A stretch of DNA of 32,265 nt, from contig NZ_JAUYAN010000342.1 of NCBI RefSeq assembly GCF_030693485.1, forward strand, positions 1 to 32,265. Direction: 5' to 3'. Under the pieces are notes generated by a model, which made no database searches, was not told the origin of the DNA, and worked only from the letters and a program-made list of their open reading frames with translations. This document shows positions 1 through 7,340 of this stretch, in pieces. Source of the DNA: Bradyrhizobium sp. GTDB taxonomy: Bacteria; Pseudomonadota; Alphaproteobacteria; Rhizobiales; Xanthobacteraceae. A program made the translations under genes and the position numbers. Positions within the stretch are counted from its first letter, which is position 1. Each line of letters starts with the position of its first letter.

Positions 1-32
1 CGGCGACCCAGCACCGTCGCGATACGGTCCAT
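1..32 (-). CDS. Possible 5' end of a downstream gene (partial)
   Basis: On the minus strand an ATG at 32 opens a frame reading MDRIATVLGR up to the window edge. It lies 15 bases after the stop codon of the thioesterase gene, so it would be the next gene of the same transcript. No good ribosome binding site is visible in the short gap and only ten codons can be read. Nothing can be said about function; in-frame continuation beyond the window is the only test. Confidence 0.3.
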   Translation of the reverse strand, partial: MDRIATVLGR

Positions 33-47
33 CCGGTCGACACAGAC

Positions 48-956
48 CTATTCCTCGTCCACGCCCGGCGCCTGCCTCAGCAGGAAATGCCCGAACGCCG
101 AGGCGATGGGTTTGGCCGGATCGTCCTGCCACGCCTGCGCTTCGAAGGCGACGACGCGCCGGCCCTGCTTGACGATCGACACTTTGGCGTGGCTATCGAG
201 GGCGCGGCCGGAACGGAGGTAATTGATGGTGAGGCCGATCGGCTTCGGCGACGACACACCAAGTTCACGCGCCACGCCGACGATCGCGGTGGTTTCGAGG
301 AAGGCGCCGGTCATGCCGCCGTGGATGGCAGGCAGGATCGGGTTGCCGATGATTTTCGCCGAGAACGGCATCAGCAGCGTGTCATCCTCGCCGATGCGGA
401 TACCGAGGCAGCGCGCGAACGGGCTGTTGGCGAACGGGCTTGCGGGGTCCCCCGGCGCTTCCAGCACCGGCAGCGTGCGCTGCTCCATCGCCCGGTTCAG
501 CATGTTGGTCCGGTTGGCGCCGACCATGAAGCAGGCCGTCGCGGTGGCGACGGGATCGTCTTCGGATTCCTGGTAGGCGGTCGCGCGCACGAAGGCGATC
601 GAGCGGGTAACGCGATAGCAGACCGAATGCGCCCTGATGTCGAGGCCCGGCGTCGCCGGTTTCTGGTAGTCGATCCGCAGGTCGAGCGTGGCGATCGCGC
701 TGGTGCCGGCGAGCGCGAACTGGACCGCCATGCCGCAGCTCTCGTCGAGCATGGCGGTGACGACGCCGCCATGCAGGACGCCGGTCGCGGTGTCACCGAC
801 GAAGACCGGGCGGTAGGGCAGGCTCGACCAGGCCTCGCCCGGCGCGGCGCGGTCGAGCCGAAGCCCGCTGATGTGACCATAGACGGAGCGGCTGGCCTTG
901 ATGGCTTCGGCGAGTTGCTCAAACGGTAGCTGCGTGATGATGGGCGCTTTGGACAT
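48..956 (-). CDS. Double-hotdog PaaI-family acyl-CoA thioesterase
   Basis: A 302-residue protein built of two hotdog domains in one chain. The first half carries a GVLHGGVVTAMLDESCG segment and the second an AIHGGMTGAFLETTAI segment. Both fit the HGG(x)...LD/E pattern of the PaaI/acyl-CoA thioesterase superfamily, where the acidic residue and the helix after HGG contact the thioester. The usual PaaI protein is one domain of about 140 residues that dimerises; here the dimer appears fused. It probably hydrolyses a small or aromatic acyl-CoA in the cytoplasm, but the substrate cannot be told. There is no signal peptide. The start is the ATG at 956. The next frame downstream on the strand begins about 15 bases after its stop, which suggests a short operon. 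Family assignment is firm, substrate unknown. Confidence 0.85.
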   Translation of the reverse strand: MSKAPIITQLPFEQLAEAIKASRSVYGHISGLRLDRAAPGEAWSSLPYRPVFVGDTATGVLHGGVVTAMLDESCGMAVQFALAGTSAIATLDLRIDYQKPATPGLDIRAHSVCYRVTRSIAFVRATAYQESEDDPVATATACFMVGANRTNMLNRAMEQRTLPVLEAPGDPASPFANSPFARCLGIRIGEDDTLLMPFSAKIIGNPILPAIHGGMTGAFLETTAIVGVARELGVSSPKPIGLTINYLRSGRALDSHAKVSIVKQGRRVVAFEAQAWQDDPAKPIASAFGHFLLRQAPGVDEE

Positions 957-1006
957 GCCGACGTTCTACGCCATATTGCGAAGCGAGCAAAAGGCGCGAT
1001 CGCCGT

Positions 1007-2482
1007 TCAATCGTTGGTCACGTGCACCCCGGGCGTGCGTCCGGCGTTCCATTGCCCGCCGACAGCCCGCTCGATCTGTGCCGCCAGCTGTAGCAGCAGG
1101 CCGTCATTGGCCTGCCGGGCCTGGGCCTGAATGCCGAGCGGCAACCCGTTCTCATGTTGCGCCAGCGGCAGCGAGATCGCCGGAAGGCCACTGAGGTTGG
1201 CCAGCGGCGTGAAGGCGAAGTTGCGCCACAGATTGCCGAACCAGTCCAGCACCGATGGATTGTCCGATATCGTCAGATATTCAGTTGTGCCGACCTTCGG
1301 TGTCGGCAGCGCCGTGATCGGCGTCAGGATGATGTCCCACTCCTCGAAAAACGCACCGAAACCGCGCGTGGTCGCGTTGAAAACCGCCTGCATGCGCGCC
1401 CGCTCCGCAAATGTCGTATGCCGGCCGGCTTCCCAGATCCGGATGTTGACCGGCTCGACCAGATCGGCCGGCGGCCGGTCGAGGCCGCGCGCCGCCAGCA
1501 TGTTGCCGATCACGACGGCGAAATTGCTGATGTAGCAGGTGGTCTGGGCATCAAAGGCGGCGCGATAATCGATCGCGGGTAGCGCGTGCTCGATGTGGTG
1601 GCCGAGACCTTCGAGGAATTTTCCGGTGCGTTCGAGTTCGGCTGAAATCGCCGGCGTCGCGCGGTAGTCGCCCCACTGATGCGACAGCGCGATCCTGAGC
1701 CGTCCCGGGTCACGCTTGATCAATTCCTGATAAGGCTCCGGCGAGGTCCAGAACGGCATGAATTCGCCGGGGGCCGGACCGCGGCAGGCATCCACAAAGG
1801 CTGCGGTATCGCGCACCGAACGCGACTGGCAGCCCTGGATCGATACCAGCCCGGTCAAGTCGGACATGTGCGGTGCGAGCGAGAACACGCCCCGCGAAAC
1901 CTTGAGGCCGATATTGCCATTGACCCCGGCCGGAATGCGGATCGAGCCGCCGCCATCCGTTGAGTGCGCGATCGGAACTGCGCCCGCCGCGACCATGGCG
2001 GCGCTGCCGGCTGACGATCCGCAGGTCGTGTAGTCCGTGTTCCACGGGTTGCGGGTGACGTAGACGGCGGGATTGTCGGCCGAGCTGCAAACGCCGAACT
2101 CCGGCGTGGTGGTCCGTCCGATCAGGTTCAGTCCGGCCGCGCGCATCTTCCCGGTCAGGAACGTATCGGCGGTGGCGCGGTTGCCGCGCATCAGCAGCGA
2201 GCCCATTTCCTGCAAGCGGCCCTTCATCGTCGGGCCCAGATCCTTCATCAGGAACGGCAGGCCGGCAAAGGGTCCCGACAGGTTGGCGCCGTCTTTCGCG
2301 GGATCGGCGATGGCGTCCTCAAAAATCTCGACCACGCCCGACAGAGCCGGATCGACCTTGGCGATGCCCGCGGCCGCCTGGCTTGCCAATTCTTTTGCCG
2401 TCAGTTCGCCCTTCCTGACGCGCGCCGCCAGCGCTACGCCGTCGTGCTGCGCCCATTCGTTCCAGCTCATCGGCAACGTCAT
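1007..2482 (-). CDS. Amidase signature family hydrolase
   Basis: About 491 residues with the full amidase-signature core. Counting from the ATG at 2482, Lys80 (PFLMKDLG), Ser156 (TTCGSSAGSAA) and Ser180 (DGGGSIRIPAG) form the Ser-cisSer-Lys triad; the 24-residue spacing of the two serines is the one seen in fatty acid amide hydrolase. The enzyme should hydrolyse an amide bond in the cytoplasm, but substrate specificity in this family cannot be read from the sequence. The frame is open to 2758, yet residues further upstream look non-coding. Two close ATGs compete: 2491 has GGAG only 2 bases away, 2482 has it 11 bases away. I prefer 2482; 2470 (MSWNEW) is a third option. A sigma-70-like promoter lies just upstream. 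The neighbouring thioesterase is on the same strand but 50 bases further on. Confidence 0.88.
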   Translation of the reverse strand: MTLPMSWNEWAQHDGVALAARVRKGELTAKELASQAAAGIAKVDPALSGVVEIFEDAIADPAKDGANLSGPFAGLPFLMKDLGPTMKGRLQEMGSLLMRGNRATADTFLTGKMRAAGLNLIGRTTTPEFGVCSSADNPAVYVTRNPWNTDYTTCGSSAGSAAMVAAGAVPIAHSTDGGGSIRIPAGVNGNIGLKVSRGVFSLAPHMSDLTGLVSIQGCQSRSVRDTAAFVDACRGPAPGEFMPFWTSPEPYQELIKRDPGRLRIALSHQWGDYRATPAISAELERTGKFLEGLGHHIEHALPAIDYRAAFDAQTTCYISNFAVVIGNMLAARGLDRPPADLVEPVNIRIWEAGRHTTFAERARMQAVFNATTRGFGAFFEEWDIILTPITALPTPKVGTTEYLTISDNPSVLDWFGNLWRNFAFTPLANLSGLPAISLPLAQHENGLPLGIQAQARQANDGLLLQLAAQIERAVGGQWNAGRTPGVHVTND

Positions 2483-2510
2483 GCGATCCATGTCTCCGGG
2501 TGCGGTGTCA

Positions 2511-2538
2511 ACTCTAGTTTCGCAGCCCGGCAAGTCAA
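2511..2538 (-). promoter_or_regulatory. Sigma-70-like promoter for the amidase gene
   Basis: On the minus strand TTGACT (2538-2533) and TAGAGT (2516-2511) are separated by 16 bases. They match the housekeeping hexamers at 5 of 6 and 4 of 6 positions. The predicted start of transcription, near 2504, leaves a leader of about 20 bases containing the GGAG motif. This is pattern matching only. Confidence 0.35.
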
Positions 2539-2623
2539 CAAATCGAGGGATGTCGTGTCGGCGGTGGCGGCGGATGCGTGCGCAATGCGCCCGTTCAGCA
2601 GGCTCGCACCGGCGCCTGCGCGT

Positions 2624-2637
2624 TTGACGCAGATCAA
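2624..2637 (+). promoter_or_regulatory. FixK/FNR-type box
   Basis: TTGACGCAGATCAA is an exact match to TTGA-N6-TCAA, the site of FNR/FixK/FnrN regulators; with flanking bases it reads TTT...AAA at the ends. Its centre is about 53 bases upstream of the ATG at 2684. A class II site centred at -41.5 would put the transcript start near 2672, just before the ribosome binding site. The -10 at that position is poor. It implies low-oxygen control of the 71-residue gene. Confidence 0.6.
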
Positions 2638-2683
2638 ACGAGATCCGGGACTTTGATGACAGAAGAAAAAAAAGGAAACCGGG

Positions 2684-2899
2684 ATGTCCGCAACCGAGAT
2701 CGCGAAGCGTCATTTCGCGGCGGCTATCGCTGAAGCGGAAGCCGCCGGAATGGGTCACGACAGCGTCTGCCGGTCGCTGCTTGGCCTCGTTGTCGCCAAG
2801 TACCTCGAAAACAGAAGCGTCTCCGACGTCCAGTCGGAACTCCGCTTTGTCGCCGACAACTGCGATCCCGGCACGGATTTCATGTTCATGCGTCCCTAG
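2684..2899 (+). CDS. Small conserved hypothetical protein, probably oxygen-regulated
   Basis: A 71-residue, probably all-helical cytoplasmic protein with no membrane segment. I recognise no named domain. It opens with an amphipathic stretch (MSATEIAKRHFAAAIAEAEA) and ends FMFMRP. The start is well supported: ATG at 2684 is preceded by AAAAAAGGAAACCGGG, with AAGGA in good position. It is transcribed away from the amidase gene, and a FixK/FNR box lies in its leader region, so expression at low oxygen is the best clue to its role. Converging on it from downstream is the DUF1254 gene, about 17 bases from its stop. The function is unknown, and no catalytic or metal-binding motif is visible. Confidence 0.75.
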   Translation: MSATEIAKRHFAAAIAEAEAAGMGHDSVCRSLLGLVVAKYLENRSVSDVQSELRFVADNCDPGTDFMFMRP

Positions 2900-2916
2900 A
2901 AGGGAGCGCGATCAGA

Positions 2917-3522
2917 TCAGCGCTTGGCCCGCGGCGGCGGAGGCGGCGCGGGCGCTTCCTGCTTCGCCGGCGTCGGCTCGGTCTGCACCTTGCAGCTGGA
3001 AGCCGCGAGCGAGGCTTGCGCCTGTATCATCAGGCCCGGCTCCGGCGCCAGCGCCTTCAGCACGATCAGCCCGGTCGTGGTCGGGGAGTCGATGATCAGC
3101 CGGTCGGCCGCGGTAATTTCCTCGTCCTCGGGCAATTCGGCGTGCTGCGCCTCGGTCATCAGATCGAGTTCGATCAGCCTGCGTCCGGCCGACCGGTCGT
3201 TGATGGCGTAATAGGCGACTTCGTTGCGGGTATAGAACGACACCGAGGTGTAGGCCTGGCTGACCGGGACCGTGAGCTTGATCGGTCCGCCCGACAGATC
3301 GTAGCGGCAGACCGCGGTCGCGAAGGCGGGATCCATGAACGGCAGCGGGGCGTTGTTCGGTTCCGCCGGCGGCAGCGCCGTCACGGTATTGAGTTTTGTC
3401 AGGGGCGTGAGGCGTGAATAGGCGTCCTGGGTCGCGATCCGCGGCAACGCCAGAACGCTGACGAGATGCACGACGGCACCCAGCAGCACGCCCGCGATGA
3501 CGGTGAACAACAGGCGGATCAT
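2917..3522 (-). CDS. DUF1254-type envelope protein
   Basis: A 201-residue protein with one N-terminal hydrophobic segment (residues 3-26, an uncleaved anchor or signal), a globular periplasmic part and a proline- and alanine-rich C-terminus ending PPPPPRAKR. The body resembles the DUF1254 half of DUF1254/DUF1214 proteins, with tracts such as YTSVSFYTRN. Its ATG overlaps the stop codon of the upstream DUF1214 gene by four bases (ATGA), so translation is coupled and the two products probably work together. The pair lies directly behind a class A penicillin-binding protein, which hints at an envelope role. No enzymatic function is established for short DUF1254 proteins, and I infer none. It is the last gene of the operon, converging with the 71-residue gene. 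Confidence 0.75.
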   Translation of the reverse strand: MIRLLFTVIAGVLLGAVVHLVSVLALPRIATQDAYSRLTPLTKLNTVTALPPAEPNNAPLPFMDPAFATAVCRYDLSGGPIKLTVPVSQAYTSVSFYTRNEVAYYAINDRSAGRRLIELDLMTEAQHAELPEDEEITAADRLIIDSPTTTGLIVLKALAPEPGLMIQAQASLAASSCKVQTEPTPAKQEAPAPPPPPRAKR

Positions 3523-4097
3523 GGGCAGCCTACCGTCGCAATCGAGGGCATCGGCGCATCGCGCTGCGTCCGCGTCGCCACGCCGACCGGCGTATCGTAA
3601 AGCCGCAGCATCAGCGCGTAACGCTCGATGCCGCCGGTGGGGAGCCAGTTTCCGGCGCGCGAGCGCGACGCCACCCGGATCTCGAAGGCGCCATCGGCGC
3701 CGCGAATGATTTCCTGGCTGGTGAAGCCATAGCGCTGCAGCGAATTGGCGACCAGATGTCCCTTGGTGTTGTAGAGCGTCAGCGTCCAGAACCGCGCCGC
3801 GGGGGTGACGCCGCTGACCACGACGTCGCAGCGTCCGTCGAGCGGCTTGTTGCGGTCGTCCGTGGTCGCCGAGAAGGCGACGCCGTCGCCGGTGCCGACC
3901 GGCAGTTCACCGCTGCGGGCGATCGAGGCGCGCGAATAGGGGTCGACGTCGGCGGTGCCGGTCTTGGGCCGGGCGGTCCAGGCGCCGATCGTCAGGGTGC
4001 CGAGATCGGTGCCGCGCGTCGCCGTCATCCAGGTCGCGCCGAGGCCGACGACGGTCGCGAGGATCAATGCCAGCAGTGTGATGAAGATCAGCCGCAC
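3519..4097 (-). CDS. DUF1214 domain protein
   Basis: A 192-residue protein with an N-terminal hydrophobic helix (residues 3-23) followed by a periplasmic domain of DUF1214 type. Recognisable stretches are DPYSRASIARSGELPVG, RFWTLTLYNTKGHLVAN and a late RYALMLRLYDTPV. The start is a GTG at 4097, only two bases after the stop of the penicillin-binding protein, and its own stop overlaps the DUF1254 start. The three genes therefore read as one transcript with coupled translation. DUF1214 and DUF1254 are usually found together, either fused or adjacent, and the split arrangement here fits that. The biochemical role is unknown. Confidence 0.78.
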   Translation of the reverse strand: MRLIFITLLALILATVVGLGATWMTATRGTDLGTLTIGAWTARPKTGTADVDPYSRASIARSGELPVGTGDGVAFSATTDDRNKPLDGRCDVVVSGVTPAARFWTLTLYNTKGHLVANSLQRYGFTSQEIIRGADGAFEIRVASRSRAGNWLPTGGIERYALMLRLYDTPVGVATRTQRDAPMPSIATVGCP

Positions 4098-4099
4098 GG

Positions 4100-6439
4100 T
4101 CAGTTCTTGCGCGGCGGAGCTGTCGCCGCGGCTTGGCCCGGTGCTGCCGCGGCAAAGCTATCCGGGAATGCGACCGAACTGGACGACAAGGGTCGCACCG
4201 GTTTCGGCGGCTCGCTGGACGAGGTCTTGCCCGCGGTCTTGATGGCCTCGTCGAGCATCTTTTCCACGCGCACCAGAATGTCAGCGCCGCGCTTGGTGAG
4301 GATCGGCGGCGGTCCCGGCTTGGTGTCGATGATCTTCGGCGTCCCCGCGGCCATTGCGGCAGCGGCCTGCGGCGTCGGCGGCCGCTTCTGGCCCATGCCG
4401 ATTCCCGGCACTTCCTTGATCTCGACGCCCTGGTGAGCGGCCACCATGACTTCACGCCAGGTCTGTGCCGGCAACGAGCCGCCGGTCATGCGGTTGGTCG
4501 GGGAATAGTCGTCATTGCCGTACCAGACCGCGCAGGTGAAGTTTCCGGTGAAACCGACAAACCAGGCGTCGCGATAGGCGTTGGTGGTCCCGGTCTTGCC
4601 GGCGGTCGGAATGCCGTCGATGATCGCGCGGCGTGCCGTGCCCTCACTCACGACGTGACTCATCATTTCCGACATGTCGGCAGCTACCGAGGCGGGAATG
4701 GCTTGCGTCTGCTTTTTGCCGTCGCGATCGAAGCGCCAGACCAGATCGCCGCTGCCGGTGCGCACTTCCAGCACCGCATGCGGGATCGGCGCCTTGCCCC
4801 TGTTCGGGAAGGTCGCATAGGCCACCGCGTGTTCAAGCACCGAAACTTCGTCGGAGCCGATCGGCATCGACGGCGTATCGGGCAGCGGCGCCTTGATGCC
4901 GAACTTGCGCGTCATCTCGGTAATCTTGACGCGGCCGGCCTTGGCCGGGTTCGGTGACTTGCCGCCGAGCGCGATCGACAGTTTGACCGGAATGACGTTG
5001 ACCGAACGCGTGATCGCCTGCGTCAGCGTCATCGGTCCCGAATAGGAGTGGCTGTAGTTCTGCGGACACCAGTTGCCGATGCAAACCGGACCGTCGACCA
5101 CGATCGAGGTCGGCTTGTAGCCGTTCATCAGCGCGGTGGCGTAGACGTAGGGCTTGAACGACGAGCCGGGCTGGCGCATCGCATCCACCGCGCGGTTGAA
5201 CTGGCTGGCGCCATAGTCGCGTCCGCCGACCATGGCGCGCACGCCGCCGTCGAAATCGGCGACTGCGACGGCTGCCTGGGTGGCATGATAGTCGCGGCCG
5301 AACTGGCGCAACTGGTTTTCCACGGTTGCCTCGGCGGCGCGCTGAACCGTCATGTCGATCGAGGTGCGGACCACGAAGACGCGCTCGGTGTAGGATTTCG
5401 GGAAGGTGGCGACCAGACGGCGCATCTCCTCGAATGCCCAGTCGAGATAGTAGTTCGGCGAATTCTCGTCGCGGCGATCGACCGCCATGGCCGGGTTGCG
5501 CCGCGCGCCGAACACCTGACCCTCGGTCATGAAGCTGGCATCGACCAGGTTGTCCAGGACGATATTGGCGCGGGCGCGGGCGGCGGGCAGGTTGATATGC
5601 GGCGCGTATTTGGTCGGGGCCTTGAACAGCCCGGCCAGCATCGCGGATTCCGCCAGAGTGACGTCGCGCGCCGACTTGTTGAAGTAGAAATGCGCGGCGC
5701 CATCGACGCCGAAGGTGCCGCCGCCCATATAGGCGCGGTCGAGATAGAGCTTCAGAATTTCATTCTTGGTGAGGCGGGTCTCGAGCCAGATCGCCAGAAA
5801 GGCTTCCTTGACCTTGCGCTCGATGGTGCGCTCGTTGTTCAGGAACAGGTTCTTGGCCAGCTGCTGGGTGATCGACGATCCGCCCTGGCGGACGCCGCCG
5901 GCCTGCGCGTTGGTCATGAGCGCGCGCCCGGTGCCGGCGAGGTCGATGCCGAAATGGTCGTAGAAGCGGCGGTCCTCGGTGGCGAGTGTCGCTTTGATAA
6001 GATGGTCCGGAAAATCCTCCAGCGGAATCGAATCATTGTGCTTGATGCCGCGGTTGCCGATCGGGTTGCCGTAGCGGTCGAGAAACGACACCGCGAGATC
6101 GGATTTCTTCAGCCAGTCGTCGTCGGCGGTCTCGCGAAACGCCGGCACTGCCAGCGCCAGCATCAGGATCAGACCAACGAGCCCGATGGTCGCAGCCTCC
6201 GACAGCGGTTCGATGATGACCCAGCGTTTCCAGCGGCCGACATAGAAGCGGTCCATGAAGGTGGAGAACCGCTCATAGAGTTCACGGGCGCCCTTGCCGG
6301 AAGAGAACAGCGTCGAGTCGATGCGCGCATCCAGATCCAGCATCCAGTGCCGGATCTTTTTCTTCCAGTGTGGTGGTACGATCTGGCGCACCGGGACCCC
6401 AGGTGAATTCGCATCGCTTGAAGGCGCCCGGCCGGGCAC
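4100..6439 (-). CDS. Class A penicillin-binding protein 1A (bifunctional transglycosylase/transpeptidase)
   Basis: A 779-residue bitopic inner-membrane enzyme that polymerises lipid II and cross-links the peptides. A cytoplasmic N-terminus precedes a membrane helix near residues 83-100. The GT51 domain follows, with catalytic Glu155 in EDRRFYDHFGID, then GGSSITQQLAKNLFL and the YLDRAYMGGGTFGVDGAA tract. The transpeptidase domain has the SxxK motif at Ser426-Lys429 (PGSSFKPY), a TRSVNVI segment as the SxN motif and KTGTT at 615-619. The C-terminus is proline- and serine-rich. The start is uncertain: a GTG at 6439 gives this length, and a second GTG at 6391 (VRQIVPPHW) would remove 16 poorly constrained residues. 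Neither has a strong ribosome binding site. It is first gene of an operon with the DUF1214/DUF1254 pair. Confidence 0.93.
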   Translation of the reverse strand: MPGRAPSSDANSPGVPVRQIVPPHWKKKIRHWMLDLDARIDSTLFSSGKGARELYERFSTFMDRFYVGRWKRWVIIEPLSEAATIGLVGLILMLALAVPAFRETADDDWLKKSDLAVSFLDRYGNPIGNRGIKHNDSIPLEDFPDHLIKATLATEDRRFYDHFGIDLAGTGRALMTNAQAGGVRQGGSSITQQLAKNLFLNNERTIERKVKEAFLAIWLETRLTKNEILKLYLDRAYMGGGTFGVDGAAHFYFNKSARDVTLAESAMLAGLFKAPTKYAPHINLPAARARANIVLDNLVDASFMTEGQVFGARRNPAMAVDRRDENSPNYYLDWAFEEMRRLVATFPKSYTERVFVVRTSIDMTVQRAAEATVENQLRQFGRDYHATQAAVAVADFDGGVRAMVGGRDYGASQFNRAVDAMRQPGSSFKPYVYATALMNGYKPTSIVVDGPVCIGNWCPQNYSHSYSGPMTLTQAITRSVNVIPVKLSIALGGKSPNPAKAGRVKITEMTRKFGIKAPLPDTPSMPIGSDEVSVLEHAVAYATFPNRGKAPIPHAVLEVRTGSGDLVWRFDRDGKKQTQAIPASVAADMSEMMSHVVSEGTARRAIIDGIPTAGKTGTTNAYRDAWFVGFTGNFTCAVWYGNDDYSPTNRMTGGSLPAQTWREVMVAAHQGVEIKEVPGIGMGQKRPPTPQAAAAMAAGTPKIIDTKPGPPPILTKRGADILVRVEKMLDEAIKTAGKTSSSEPPKPVRPLSSSSVAFPDSFAAAAPGQAAATAPPRKN

Positions 6440-6672
6440 CGTCGAGACGTCATGCGGGAATGTTGCGGCAAACCCAAGGCGCTTTGTCGCCCTCGGGGAC
6501 TCATCACCTATCTAACCGAGCGGGGGCCACAAACCAATGGTCTGGCTGCCGATTTTGAACAGCAGGGATAACGGCGCCGGCCGGCTTTGCGCGCTGTCGG
6601 ACCTTTGCGGTACCCACTTGATGCGAAAACGCTATAGAAGGGTCCAAGCCCACTCCGCCCAATCAGGGAATC

Positions 6673-7188
6673 ATGACCGCCCAGCTCAAGCCGCCCTCGG
6701 GACAAGAGGGATTCTTTTGGAAAACCAAGACGTTGGAGCAAATGTCCAACGCCGAATGGGAAAGCCTGTGTGACGGCTGTGCGCGCTGCTGCCTGGAAAA
6801 ACTCGAGGACGAGGATACCGGCAAGATCTACTTCACCCACGTCTCCTGCAAGCTGCTGGATGCCGGGCTATGTGCCTGCAAGGACTATGCGAACCGCTCC
6901 GACCAGGTTCCGGACTGCGTCCGGCTGACGCCGGACAACGTCCGCACCCTGAACTGGCTGCCGCCGAGCTGCGGCTACAAACTGGTGGCCGAGGGCCGCG
7001 ATCTCTATTGGTGGCACCCGCTGATTTCGGGCGACCCCGATACCGTGCACGAAGCCGGCGTCTCCGTGCGCGGGCGGGTGCAGGGAACCGAGAACGAGAT
7101 CGCTGACGCCGACCTCGAGGACCACATCGTGCAATGGCCGGCGCTGTTGCCGAAGCGGGCCCGGCTGAAAAAGCGGCCGCAAACCTAG
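6673..7188 (+). CDS. YcgN/UPF0260 family cysteine-cluster protein
   Basis: A 171-residue cytoplasmic protein with the cysteine pattern of the YcgN (UPF0260) family: CDGCARCC near residues 34-41, then [14 protein letters not shown], a cysteine in VPDCVRL and one in PPSCGYK. The [20 protein letters not shown] tract is also typical. The cysteines suggest a bound metal or Fe-S centre, but no activity has been assigned to the family. The length matches the family, so the gene is complete. The start ATG at 6673 has AGGGA seven bases upstream. It stands alone between the divergent penicillin-binding protein gene and the transporter. A strong hairpin follows at 7231. Confidence 0.9.
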   Translation: MTAQLKPPSGQEGFFWKTKTLEQMSNAEWESLCDGCARCCLEKLEDEDTGKIYFTHVSCKLLDAGLCACKDYANRSDQVPDCVRLTPDNVRTLNWLPPSCGYKLVAEGRDLYWWHPLISGDPDTVHEAGVSVRGRVQGTENEIADADLEDHIVQWPALLPKRARLKKRPQT

Positions 7189-7230
7189 TTGGTGCAGGAT
7201 AGACCGGCCGCGCGATGCGATTGTCGCTTC

Positions 7231-7258
7231 GCGGGATGCACCCATGCGTGCAACCCGC
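7231..7258 (+). terminator. Hairpin downstream of the YcgN-family gene
   Basis: An 11-base arm at 7231-7241 pairs with 7248-7258 with one A-A mismatch around a 6-base loop. It starts 43 bases after the stop codon and is not followed by a T run. It is therefore either a Rho-assisted terminator or an mRNA end stabiliser. Confidence 0.4.
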
Positions 7259-7340
7259 TGCCGCAGCCACGATTATCCGCTTACATTAGTTAGATACAGC
7301 GATTCCGCGCGGCCTGCCGCGCCCCGATACACACGGCCTC

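Noticed and set aside
2491..2758. N-terminal extension of the amidase up to 2758
   Set aside because: The extra residues are Arg- and Cys-rich and would cover the divergent promoter, the FixK box and part of the 71-residue gene. The amidase fold begins at MSWNEW.
5048..6406. A 452-codon plus-strand frame opposite the penicillin-binding protein
   Set aside because: It is a shadow of a well-supported bifunctional enzyme. Its translation is rich in Arg, Gly and Val with no domain, and there is no ribosome binding site.
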